DNA from: Apostichopus japonicus
Taxonomy: Eukaryota; Echinodermata; Holothuroidea; Aspidochirotida; Stichopodidae
DNA length: 64,000 nucleotides
Assembly: GCF_037975245.1 (NCBI RefSeq)
Contig: NC_092568.1
Span: 15,891,001-15,955,000, forward strand
Direction: 5' to 3'
Below are positions 49,401 through 59,265 of this stretch, piece after piece. Position 1 is the first letter of the stretch. Each line of letters opens with the position of its first letter. The position numbers were made by a program, and so were the translations under genes. Under the pieces are notes generated by a model. It ran no database searches and had not been told where the DNA came from. It worked only from the letters and a program-made list of their open reading frames with translations.

Positions 49401-52400
49401 CCCATCCACCCATCCACCCATCCACCACCCATCCATCCATCCACCCACCCACCCACCCACCCATCCATCCATCCATCCATCCATCCATCCATCCATCCAT
49501 CCATCCATCCAAGACAACAATACAGTTTTTTTTTAAAAATGCAAATTTCTAAGAATTAATTGTCTATGGTGTGCCTAGCATGCAAATGCAATAAGCCCTG
49601 AAAATCGACACATACCACAAATTTTGCCACAAATGGCACTTTCTCGTGTTCTGATTGGTTCATTTAGATACTGTAGTAGAGTTCTGATTGGAAGAAACCA
49701 GCATATACCAACTTAAATTGGTTTCTGTCTACAATCAGTTTCTTGTAATCTAAATGGAGAAATGTGGCATGTGTCAGTGTTTAAAGATCTTGATTGGCAG
49801 AAACTCTCATATGTGAGATAAATGGGCATATGTCAAATTAATTTGTTATCTCAAAGTTGTTCACACTCTCCAGAACATAGTTATTTCTTGGTCTTCAAGA
49901 ATCTGTTATCCTTAAGCCAAGGAAAGATCCCAAGTTTGTGAACTTTTGTCCAGTTCACATCATTGTTCCATGCATTCTACCAAATCATGCGGGTAATTAA
50001 CAAAGTTGTGGGAGACACCAGGATTAATTATTAAACAAGACCCCACAGTCAGCTCTCTTGTATACTCACAGATGCCTTCATGTGCTCCAATGCTTGTGTA
50101 CTCCAGGGTACCTTCATGGGCCTTCTTTGGATCTGGTTTGTATACATTGTGGCCATTAATTCCCATATACTTGGATACCAGCCCAAAGTCAACAAGGAAA
50201 ACCTGAAACAAAATGATAGCATTAACATACTGTTCAAAGCACAGACAGAAATGTAAGAAGGTCAGTATCCTCACTGGAGTGGCGAGTAAAAAACAAGAAT
50301 TCTGTTCTGAGATTGCGATACTGTCACTAGTATACTACAAAGTGGCTCCATTCGTTCAAAGTGGCACGTAATATGGCTTACCTGATCTTTAGCCTTAGGT
50401 TCAAACCCAAGAAGAATGTTGGATCCTTTGATGTCAGCGTGGACATAACCCTGATCATGGACGTACTCTAACGCATCGACCTGAACAAAATAAAACCAGA
50501 CAATGAGGTATTGATAACATAACTGCATTTTCAGTGAGCTGCTAGTTGGCCTAGCCTTTTTAATATTTGTACATAAGTTAAATATTCTTCAATGTATCTC
50601 AAACTTAAGAATCAATTTACATTTAAGCTGATTCTCAGTGATGTGAGTTATTTAGCTAATGTTTTATAAATACAGGTATTTGTATAAACCCGAGATGTGT
50701 TTCATGCTTTGTAGTATTTGACTAATTTCATTGATTCTAGTGTAATTTTATTAAAGTAAAAACATTTGTTCAAAGTTTCTTTTAGCTAATCTCTAAAAAA
50801 AACCACCAGATTATAGCAAAGTCAACACAAAATGCAACATTTACCCTTTCTTGCTTGAAGTTAATAATTAAATTTGATCATGACCTATCCAGCAATTGTT
50901 GAAAACAATGATACAGATACTTGAAAGTTATAGAAAGCATTGGTACCTATAAAGACATTAATATATTACTCTGATACCTTCAGAGTGCATATTCTGCATC
51001 TTTAAGTAGAACTGCTAATTATGACAGCTAACCCTTATAAATTTGTTGTATTCTACAGCTTGTTGACTCAAGGTTGATCATGGCAATGCAGAGAACCTTT
51101 ACATTTACACAGTCATATGCATATGTTTAGGGAAGATAGTTTAGCCTTCAAATTTTGTATAGTAAATTTTGCAGGTTCTGAATGCTGTCTCTTATAAAAT
51201 ACATCTTGTTCCTGTGTAAAAGACTGCTATACATCTTGTTCCTGTGTAAAAGACTGCTATACATCTTTAGACTTGTACAGCAATTTGACACATTTTTTAT
51301 AGCATTTTTGTGATATGATATTGGATAAATGAGTCCCAGGCTAATATAGTATGCATATCCACTATCCATATGTACAATGTGGGTGCTAGTTGCACTACAC
51401 TGAATCATGATGGTATCCTACAAAATGACAATCTATTTTACTTTGTCCTTTAATAGGTTCCTCTTTTGTGTGATATTTAAGGTTTATACAGACAAAACCC
51501 AGGTTGATTTAATAATACTATAGTAATATTTTCTGAGACACAGTATGATAACTAATGTATTACTATGTCCATATAACTCAATCAACATAGACTATTTTCA
51601 TCACCGCTGTACTTTATGAATCAAGTCAAGCAAATCCCCTGCTGTTGATAATCTGTAGGTTTGCCTGGTCAGCACGTTTGGTGTAATGACAGATGAAACA
51701 TCTGATGGGAGAACAGCTTTAAAATATTCTCCTTTCTTTACTGCACTTTGTTAATTTTGGCTGTCAGTTGCTAGGTTTTGCACAGAATGAGTTGGAGCCC
51801 TGTCTACAACTGCCAGCAAGTGAGACCTTTAGCTAATTGTAAATACAACGTAACATATCAAAGTAAAATTGCTTAGCCATTCCATCACACTCCATTTCAA
51901 TATATGAACAGATCATTAGTATTCCTAACTAATTGCTGGTTGACTATTACAGTTACTGCAAATGCAGTTCTACTCACCATTTGGATGCCAATAGTGTATG
52001 CAGCCTTTGGTGAGAATTTCTTTCCACTTTTAAGGAAAAGGTTCCATAGATCCTCTCCAAACCTATCCATAACTAGAAATCTTTTGTCTTTATGTATACC
52101 AGCTGTAATGTAGCTAGGAACACCAAGGTGTTTTAACTTCTGCTTTTTCTTCCATGACTTGACTGCAGGGGTTTAATGAACATAATAAAGTATTGATATA
52201 CATTACTCAAAAATACAGTAGTTCTTATTCCCAAAATCAAACACGATCATAACGACAAAAATATGAAAACATAATCGAAACAACAACAACAAACATTTGT
52301 TTGTTAGGTTGGCAGCTGTACACAAATTAGGAGGGGTGCATTTTCATTTTACTATATGATGGTATCTTATTATAATCTTATCACAAATATACCTCATTTA

Positions 52401-55400
52401 CATCCTGGTTAAACATAATTCCACTAACCACGTAACACATCTTTTGAAAGATAAAATCTTTCTCTAATGTGGCACTCTGGCAAGGTCAGTTCATCTACTT
52501 AAAATAAAGGTAATATCTTGATGGAAGGATAAATTGTTATGTAGAGTTAATTCTGATCAATTTCAATAAAGAAAATATTACCAAAGCAGAAAGAAAAAAG
52601 CACATAAAACCATTTTATGCCCAATTATGGACAATGAATGAAAGAAAGGTTATTAATTCACTGGGATATACACAGCCTTTGCCCATTTAAACCAATCATG
52701 CAGGAATGTCATCTTAATCCCCTTCCTTTGCTATGGTCAGCTATATCAATTAGCCTAAAATTCCATACCACATAATGGACATTCTTTGGTAGGTTCATGG
52801 TTTGAATGAACAAAATTTGAAATTTCAATCTTTGATCCATATACAACCACCTATTGGAAAGATATCACTAAATTTCAAGTGACTTGATAAGTCAAACCTT
52901 AACATAAAGTGACTCCTTGAAAACTCTGTCATTAACCTACAAAACTTACAGGGGGAGGGGGTTCAGGTAAGATGCGATAATTGTATGTACTGGCACAAAG
53001 TTTAAGATATTTCTCTATGTTGATTGAATTGGACTTAAGAGATCAACAAACAACAATAAGTAATTCATTTCAATAAATAGGTGACTTACTCATGTCAGGT
53101 TTAGCTGCTCTTTGGTAAAAGTGAAGCTCACAGAATAAAGGACCATTCCCTCGTGGTTCCTGTCAAGGACAAATTTTTAAAAGGATGCAAATCTTACATT
53201 GAAGAGAAAAATATTCCACACTGCAGTTAAAAACACCTCCACATCTTGCCCCTAAGTCGGGCATCATTTGATTGGATGTGACCTTTGCTGACTGTCCAAA
53301 CCCACTTCTCCAAAAAGTTGAATCACAGTAGGGGGAAAAACACTGCTTCCGACCTGCACTAATTTCACATAAAAAACTGCTTTAAACCTAAGTATTTGTG
53401 AATAAAAAGTAGTAGTTACATTCATATTTACATCCTTAATCGTGTTTTATTTGCAATTGTACAAGAATCATGTTTTGCAAGAACAAGTTTCCTGAATTTT
53501 TAAGATTTAAAAATCTAAAAAACTGAAACCAAATCACAATCTAATTTCTTGTACATGTGCACATTAGCATGAACCAGAGCCTAACATAGAGGAAGGCTTT
53601 AGCATAATCCTACTTGTGAAGAACAGGACCTAAACTTCCTAGCTAGGTGACGAAAAAAAAATATCGGTTGACTGTAGGGCAATTTTCAAACTCCAGCGAA
53701 TTTTTACTTTTTCTGACTGTCAAAACCGCTAAAGTGAATCCGCTCACTTGGCCAAGTTTGCTCATTGTTTGTGAACAATAGGCAGCCTTGTGTTGTCATG
53801 ACGCTCATTACTCCGGCTGGCTATCATCTGGTGTGCATTCAACCATGGGACCAATATGCGCATGCATAATGAGCTAGCATTCCGAGTACGTTGCGAGTTT
53901 TCCGCCGGCTCGGACATGGCGGTTAGATTTGCGAGGCTTCCATAATGCTCAATACACTGACCATAATGAACAACAAAACTTGTAGTACAGTCAGTCTGGT
54001 TATACTACAAGTTTTGTTGTTCGTCATGTTCCTGATCATGTTGACCCCGGCTGCTAATCACGAGGCTCTGTTCGCTAGAATGGCTTGTCGCTTGTCCAAG
54101 TTGGTAAAGTAACACCCACCACTAAAAAGAGTCTAGCTATAACACTGCCATCCTTTCACTATTTAAGGTGGAACCAAATACGAAGTATGAATTACATCCA
54201 AGCTTTACTTTTAGAGTAACCAGTTTTAATAATGTGGACCTAACAAAGAGAACAATAGGGATCTTGTACTCACTAATGTGAAGTCAAATACTAAGTATGA
54301 TGTAAATCCGCTGTGTTCTTTATGAGGTAGACTTTAAAAGCCAGGATGTCACATACACAAAGACTCATGCACATACACACCATCACAAATTCCTTTTGCC
54401 TTCGGCAAGGAATCAAAAAGCGTGCTGGACAGCCTGTTAAAGTTCTTGATAAGACTACAAGGTATTAACTCACAATTTTGATCACATGGGAAGGATTTTC
54501 TTGTGGTTTTCCTTCCTTAACTTCAGAGGCTGAAAAAAAAAATCAAGCAATGCGTCATGAAACTTTTTGAAATGAAATGGAACTAGTAGTTATACAAATA
54601 TTAAAATCATATACACCACTCAATTTCTTTTATGAACATGTAAATTAAGAAGTAATTGTTAACTTCATGTGCACAGATAGCGACAAATCTAACCTTCAGA
54701 GCATGTTCCACCTTTGACCAGAAAAACAATCAAGTTACTGGTTCAGGGACCCATGTTAATACTTGACATGATTTTACTTTACCCAAACAGATTATCTTGC
54801 ATATAGCCATATGAGTAAAGAAGTGATAATAACAACATATGCTCTGATTTTCTGACCTACTGTACACAATGGTGACTAGTCATAGATTCATCTGTTATGA
54901 AGATATTCAAGCTGTCATATTCACTGCACAACTCATACTATTGATGCAATTCTTTCTTCCATTGACATGCTGACTAGCATTATTACTCACCTGCCAACAA
55001 TGAGTGAGTGATGAGCTATTCATTCAAGCTTTCTTTCAACCAGTGCTAATCCTAGCTAAATTCAATTTAAAACTCCATATCTTCGATGACATTGGATATT
55101 CATATCTGATAGACTCTGTATATTCCTCTCCTTTCTACTCCTGTGTTTAAGTCACTAAAAGTCTAAAACACCAATGGGAACAAATTTAGGAGACAATTTA
55201 AGCCACTTTTGGCAATGATAATGATCATAGCAACATTTTTTGTAAAGAAAATTTGTGCAGTAAAACACTACAATACATTTTCAAACAATTTTTGGGTTGG
55301 GGTATTTATGAATGATGCCTTAACTAGAATGAGGAGGGTCAGTGAATGAAAGCAGCTGGTCTCTAACAGGGTTCAGTGCCAAAGAGTTTGCTAGTTCACT

Positions 55401-56054
55401 TCAGACGAGACTGCTAAGGTTGTGGAGGAGACAGGTAAGCGAGCAAGGGAAAAAGTCTGTGAGCACTGATAGCCACTGCAAGTGATTAATGTTCAGAGAA
55501 TGCATCTTGTCTCCCATCTTATAGAATACAGACGAAAGACACCTACCAAGATATATCTCTCCAAATCCTCCTTTACCAACTGACGGACCAAGTGCCCACT
55601 TTTTCTTCTGAAAGTCTGTTAATTCTTCTCCCAATGGCAGAGGGTCAGGCATCTGATAGATACCCTTTCTCTTCTTCGGAGCAGGTTTATCACCTACAAG
55701 AATAATGTTAAGTCAATCTGATAGGTACTGCAGTAAGAGATTGTGCTGTAAAATTGCAAATATTTCTACAAATTAATCTAGAATCTTGAATCTGTATTTA
55801 AGAAGTAGCAAACTTAAAGATCCTCTTTATCTAGATGATCAAACTTTAAGCCTTTCAATATCATTTCAAATTCACCAAAATTCCCAAGTTACTGCAAATG
55901 ATACAAATGTCTGGCAATTCATTTCAGTTTGAATAAATATTTCAGACAACCAGTTGGCAATTTTTGATTGAAAACATACATAACATGTCAAAATGAAACA
56001 AATTTGAAAAACTTTGGACATCTCTGTACCTGCTGCCTTTGCTGCACGTGGCAT
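43437..56054 (-). CDS. VRK1: Vaccinia-related kinase family Ser/Thr kinase, VRK1/VRK2 type (475 aa)
   Basis: Exons: 56030-56054, 55547-55693, 54474-54529, 53090-53159, 51978-52162, 50382-50480, 50070-50202, 48709-48826, 47107-47165, 46364-46709, 45373-45440, 43437-43558. The total is 1428 nt and all phases join. The start MPRAAKA is followed by a basic PKKRK. Kinase landmarks: glycine loop GKGGFG (48-53), Lys 75 in [21 protein letters not shown], catalytic loop HADIKGSN (Asp 177), DFG (199-201), [30 protein letters not shown], then a YEEKPNY turn. The C-terminal tail is Lys/Arg/Ser-rich with nuclear-signal-like runs and no membrane anchor, so it is closer to VRK1 in layout; its synteny points to VRK2. 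It probably represents the single pre-duplication VRK. VRKs phosphorylate BAF and histone H3 and act at the nuclear envelope and chromatin. Confidence 0.94.
43875..45030. repeat. Dispersed repeat block in VRK intron 11
   Basis: The block starts near actagagcaccaatggtgca, with gcagaagctcatacc. It ends at aatagctcacaccagcatgc followed by tggtatgagctaaaa, an imperfect palindrome. Between are repeated gacctttgacc motifs and gatagagtgatagaatgata. This pattern resembles dispersed elements of invertebrate genomes. A G/C-rich hAT-like end (C-run 43962-43973, then ggccacaccactgg) lies inside. Exact borders are uncertain. Confidence 0.5.
45600..46257. repeat. Internally duplicated dispersed repeat in VRK intron 10
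   Basis: A block of about 150 bp containing actctaagccccgcc, attaatattcat, aataggga and ttgggattgctgagaaaacc occurs at about 45735-45880 and again at 46030-46175. The block ends with a palindromic gattccttcggctaccgcca, aggaatca. A related end, with cctttt-gccttcggcaaggaatca, is at 54344-54415 in VRK intron 3, also preceded by aatagggatcttgtactca. A tRNA-like box-B sequence, ggttcgactcc, lies near 45698. Confidence 0.65.
46258..46362 (-). pseudogene. In-frame continuation of VRK exon 10 after a stop codon (possible relic coding sequence)
   Basis: VRK exon 10 reads ...SPSPQ and can splice at CAAAG/gtaaaa (46364) in correct phase to exon 11. If unspliced, the next codon is AGG then TAA (46360-46362). 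After this stop the same frame stays open for 34 codons with the tail's own composition ([18 protein letters not shown], then [11 protein letters not shown]). It stops exactly where a dispersed repeat begins (46257). This looks like former tail-coding sequence lost after a repeat insertion, or an alternative ending. Confidence 0.4.
47450..47690 (+). mobile_element. tRNA-derived SINE
   Basis: The head reads gggagtattagctcagtggt, taacgccggtgcc, with an A-box-like TAGCTCAGTGGTTA, then a B-box-like gagtttgagtcactcc about 40 bases later. The body continues for about 170 bp (cttcggtcagcttgcggctt) and ends near an A/T-rich tail, aaatacatacattt. The head is too altered to be a working tRNA. It lies in the VRK intron between exons 8 and 9. 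Confidence 0.7.
49040..49510 (+). repeat. (ATCC)n microsatellite, probably grown from a LINE 3' tail
   Basis: ATCC repeats run from about 49243 to 49510 with interruptions (accc units from 49394 to 49460). They follow aatggacaataaatcaatca, a shape typical of non-LTR retrotransposon 3' ends with a short-unit tail. The preceding T-rich 150 bp would then be its 3' UTR. Long frames over this array are artefacts of the repeat. Confidence 0.8.
51199..51262. repeat. Exact 30-bp tandem duplication
   Basis: The unit begins acatcttgttcctgtgtaaa and runs on through agactgctat. It is present at 51201 and again at 51231 with no change. It lies in the VRK intron between exons 5 and 6. Confidence 0.85.
53968..54022. 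repeat. Perfect 20-bp inverted repeat with 15-base loop
   Basis: Arms gaacaacaaaacttgtagta (53968-53987) and tactacaagttttgttgttc (54003-54022) are exact reverse complements. It lies in the VRK intron between exons 3 and 4 and is not part of a recognised element. Confidence 0.85.
54275..54417. repeat. Related end of the 45600-46257 repeat family
   Basis: It shares aatagggatcttgtactca, ccaggatgtcacatacacaa and a terminal gccttcggcaaggaatca with the repeat ending at 46257. It lies in VRK intron 3, about 55 bp before exon 3. Confidence 0.6.
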
Positions 56055-56970
56055 CCTGTGTTCTTCCTATGTCCAGATGAGGTTCTGCAAAGATATCAGG
56101 AACATGAAAATTGGTATTAATCAAACTTAGAACTTGCCTTGACGATTTTAGCTAGTTCATAAATCATGGTCACATTCTTTACCACACTATGAAAAATATA
56201 TACACACTGCTATCATCTTGTTTCCATAAGGTAAAATTTCCACTTAACTGGAGCTTCTTGTTTATTCAAGGAAGAAGTTACCTGTATATGCTATTTCTAA
56301 ACCACTCAATGGATCAAACACTTTACATTTCCCACAGTTACTTCTGACATTAGGCTTATAGTCTAAGTTAGGCTAATATTAAGTATCACACGTCTGTGCA
56401 TCAGACACTGCCCTAACATCAACGTTCTTGTTTGTTTTTCCCCATTAGTTAGGCTAGGTTAGCTTAAAGTTACAAATGAAAAATTTCACCCGGCATGATT
56501 TTCATGCATGTGAGCTATGTTCTCAAACATTACATAATGAAAGTCTCCCAATAGAAATCTGGTTCAGTAACCTGCAAGTTTGCCCAATTCTGTGGTACAA
56601 GTCAGTTTCCCTAAAAATGAAATGATTCAAAATAAACTGGCTCGCTACCAGTACCAGTGTTACATTTCACTCATAGTTTTTGGTCATAGTCTCATAGTCA
56701 TTGGTACGTACTTGAGGTGACTGTCAACGATAAACAATGACATGATAGTAGCCTAGTACTAGTAGCATGGTGACTTCGAAGTTCGGACACTTAAGACTTA
56801 AAACACCCCAAAACTAAATCTTCTGGTATAAATCATTTGAAAATATACTTCATATGGTGGGAGAATTTTGTTATAGTACGATACACGGCCATCCTTTCTT
56901 TCCTGCAAACTGTTTTCACGTTGTTTTCCAAGAAGATTCTTCGTGATTGTGGAACTGGTATTTCTTGCTA
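56055..56970. promoter_or_regulatory. VRK 5' flank: no gene seen
   Basis: This is the presumed promoter and leader of the minus-strand VRK gene. No clear non-coding exon or core promoter motif was found. A single gaagttcggacac word at 56778 matches the inverted-repeat element that follows. Confidence 0.3.
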
Positions 56971-57246
56971 GAGTATTGCGAAGTTCGGACACGCAACCCA
57001 CAGTGTGGCGCTGGTGATAAAATTGGTGGCGCAGTTGCTCTTTCAGTAATTATAACAGACTTCATAGATCTTCGTCATTTTATTGACAAATATGTAATTT
57101 CTTGCACACGGGTCATTTTGGAGAGAAAATAACTGTAGCTTCGTACTTTTTGGTGAAATTTGACTCTTCCTGTAGATTTTCATGGTGAAATCGTGTATTT
57201 CTTAGGGTGTCCGAACTTTCGCAGTATGCCGAACTTCGCAATACTG
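56971..57246. mobile_element. MITE-like inverted-repeat element
   Basis: The left end reads agtattgcgaagttcggaca and the right side holds gaacttcgcaatact as its inverse, with a second inner inverted copy, gtgtccgaacttt. It is about 275 bp without coding. The target duplication could not be fixed, so the superfamily is open. Confidence 0.5.
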
Positions 57247-57944
57247 ACTATACTGGAGTTCCTACACTTGCAATGAATACCACTCAACCATGCAAGATTA
57301 TGTGGGATTATACAGTTGTTAGTCTGTAGTTTTTGCTTCATTAGTTAGTACTTATCAATTACTGGATAACAGATTAAGACTGGGCTTTGTTAAACCACCA
57401 AGCAGACATCTACTGAAGAGAGATGGGACGTGAAATTTAATGGGAAAGTTATACCTCATGGACTACGCTAAATTAGGCATAACCTAGTAGTAGTTGTACG
57501 AAACACTAGTAATGAGTTTAGGCCTAGTAGTAGTAGTAGGCCTAGTACGTCCTAGGCGAACCTACGTTACTCACAAAATTATTAATTAAGGGATTAATTA
57601 AGGGATAAAGTATATAAAATCCCCCAATATTTGGTGGCATGGTTTTCTTTGTGTGGCTATAAAAAGAAAATAATGCGTGAGATTATTTTTCCAAATCAGA
57701 TTTTGCGGTGGCTAAAACACTTCGTCCAACACATGCTGCATGTGGTAAATGACACGTCGTGGTCGTTTCTGTGACCATATGGGCGTCAATCGGGGGGGGG
57801 GGGGGCGGGACACGTCCCCCACATTTGGATAAAATTATTAAATGTTCATTCATTGATTCTCTCCAGAACCAGACCAAGCTCTCGATGTGTCTCAGAATAA
57901 CAGCGCTTTATGTGTGTGACAACGCCGTATAACAAATGGTGTTC
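57247..57944. other. Intergenic, no gene seen
   Basis: AT-rich DNA with a short ggcctagtagtagtagtagg repeat near 57520 and a G-run (57792-57805) followed by ggacacgtccccc, similar to hAT-like end blocks elsewhere in the window. Confidence 0.4.
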
Positions 57945-58260
57945 CATTCGTTATTATAACGTTATATTTACGTACCGTTTACGTTGTAATAACGTTATAA
58001 ATTTACGTTGTAGTTACGAAATTTTGTAGACTCCAGGGGACGTTATATTAACGTTATATTCTGACAAAAAAATAACGTTGTTTTTACGTTTTTAATACGT
58101 AACTTTGTAACGTTCAGCTGTTACGTTACAATAACGTCGCATTAACGTTTATATATAACCTTTTTACTACGTTGCTACAACGTTTATACAACAAGATTTT
58201 GCGACTTTAGTGATTTACGTTTTAGTTACGTTGTGATATAACGTAATGGTTACGTAACTT
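57945..58260. repeat. AACGTT/TTACGT-rich low-complexity repeat
   Basis: More than twenty ACGT-cored words (aacgtt, ttacgt, acgttat) occur in about 315 bp, for example ttacgttgtaataacgttat near 57980. No fixed unit length is visible. It is followed by a C-run (58268-58288). Confidence 0.75.
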
Positions 58261-58289
58261 AGTAACCACCCCCCTCCCCCCCCCCCCTC

Positions 58290-59265
58290 AACGTACACAC
58301 TGAGTATGCCCTAACACATCTTGACAACTTAAAAAGGACTGAAGACATTTCGATTTTTATAGATACAGAGAATGTTTTATTTCTTCTCTTTAAAAAATGA
58401 TCAATGACTGAATGATACACAACATTTTTAACATGCAATGATCAATTTTAAAGCAACTTCTTATAAATAATATGGAAGTTTTTGTACAGAACGGTACCCA
58501 AAATAGTCTATGATTAAGTAAGTTTACTCTCACATGTTCATTGCAATCTTTCAGGAGTTAAGATTTCCCTTCGAATATCATTAATTGTTACTAGTCTTTA
58601 CGGTTTCAACCAGAAAATCTCCTTTTCCTTCCATGCCTATTTATGCATATTTCACAGTAGATTTGTATAGAGTATAGACCTAGATATAGTTATAAGAGAG
58701 GGTACCCTTCTTTCAAAAGCTTCAATAAGAAAAATCACTAAATATCAAATACGAAGTACAAATAGGATAATGCCTTGTTAAAAAACAGATGGAGGTAAAA
58801 TGAGTTCCACGAACTAATGTAAACTCAATCGTGTTAATAACGTAACAACCTTCGTACTTTTTGCTGGTTTTGGATTCAAACAAATACCACAGATACCCTT
58901 CTTATATATAGTAGACCTTTGTAATTTAAATCTTATATAAAACGGTTATTATGATAAGAGCTTATAGTTCATTGAATTGCTTTAGTGCAAAATTAAGTAG
59001 TAAATTTTACTTTTCATGCTACTAATATGTATACCACAGTTGCATGTTTTACTCCTTAAATAAATCGTCCTTAAAATATTTCCGAGGCCCGATTCTATAA
59101 CTGTGTAAGCAAAGGAAATATGGTAACATATGGGGCAGCAAAAGATTGGTTGTAAGTCTATTTTCACTAAAGCAATATCACCTTACTAGCCCCACCTAGT
59201 TGTCAAGAAAATGGAAAAATTTGGTTTTACTGGTGTCTGTTGAAGTTTCATTTAAACTTAATATA
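58290..59265. other. Intergenic, no gene seen
   Basis: AT-rich sequence between the ACGT-rich repeat and the start of the FANCL partial copy. No exon, RNA gene or repeat could be supported. Confidence 0.4.

Noticed and set aside
49148-49552. Long frames on both strands rich in IHPS or MDGW repeats
   Set aside because: They are translations of the (ATCC)n microsatellite and have no coding meaning.
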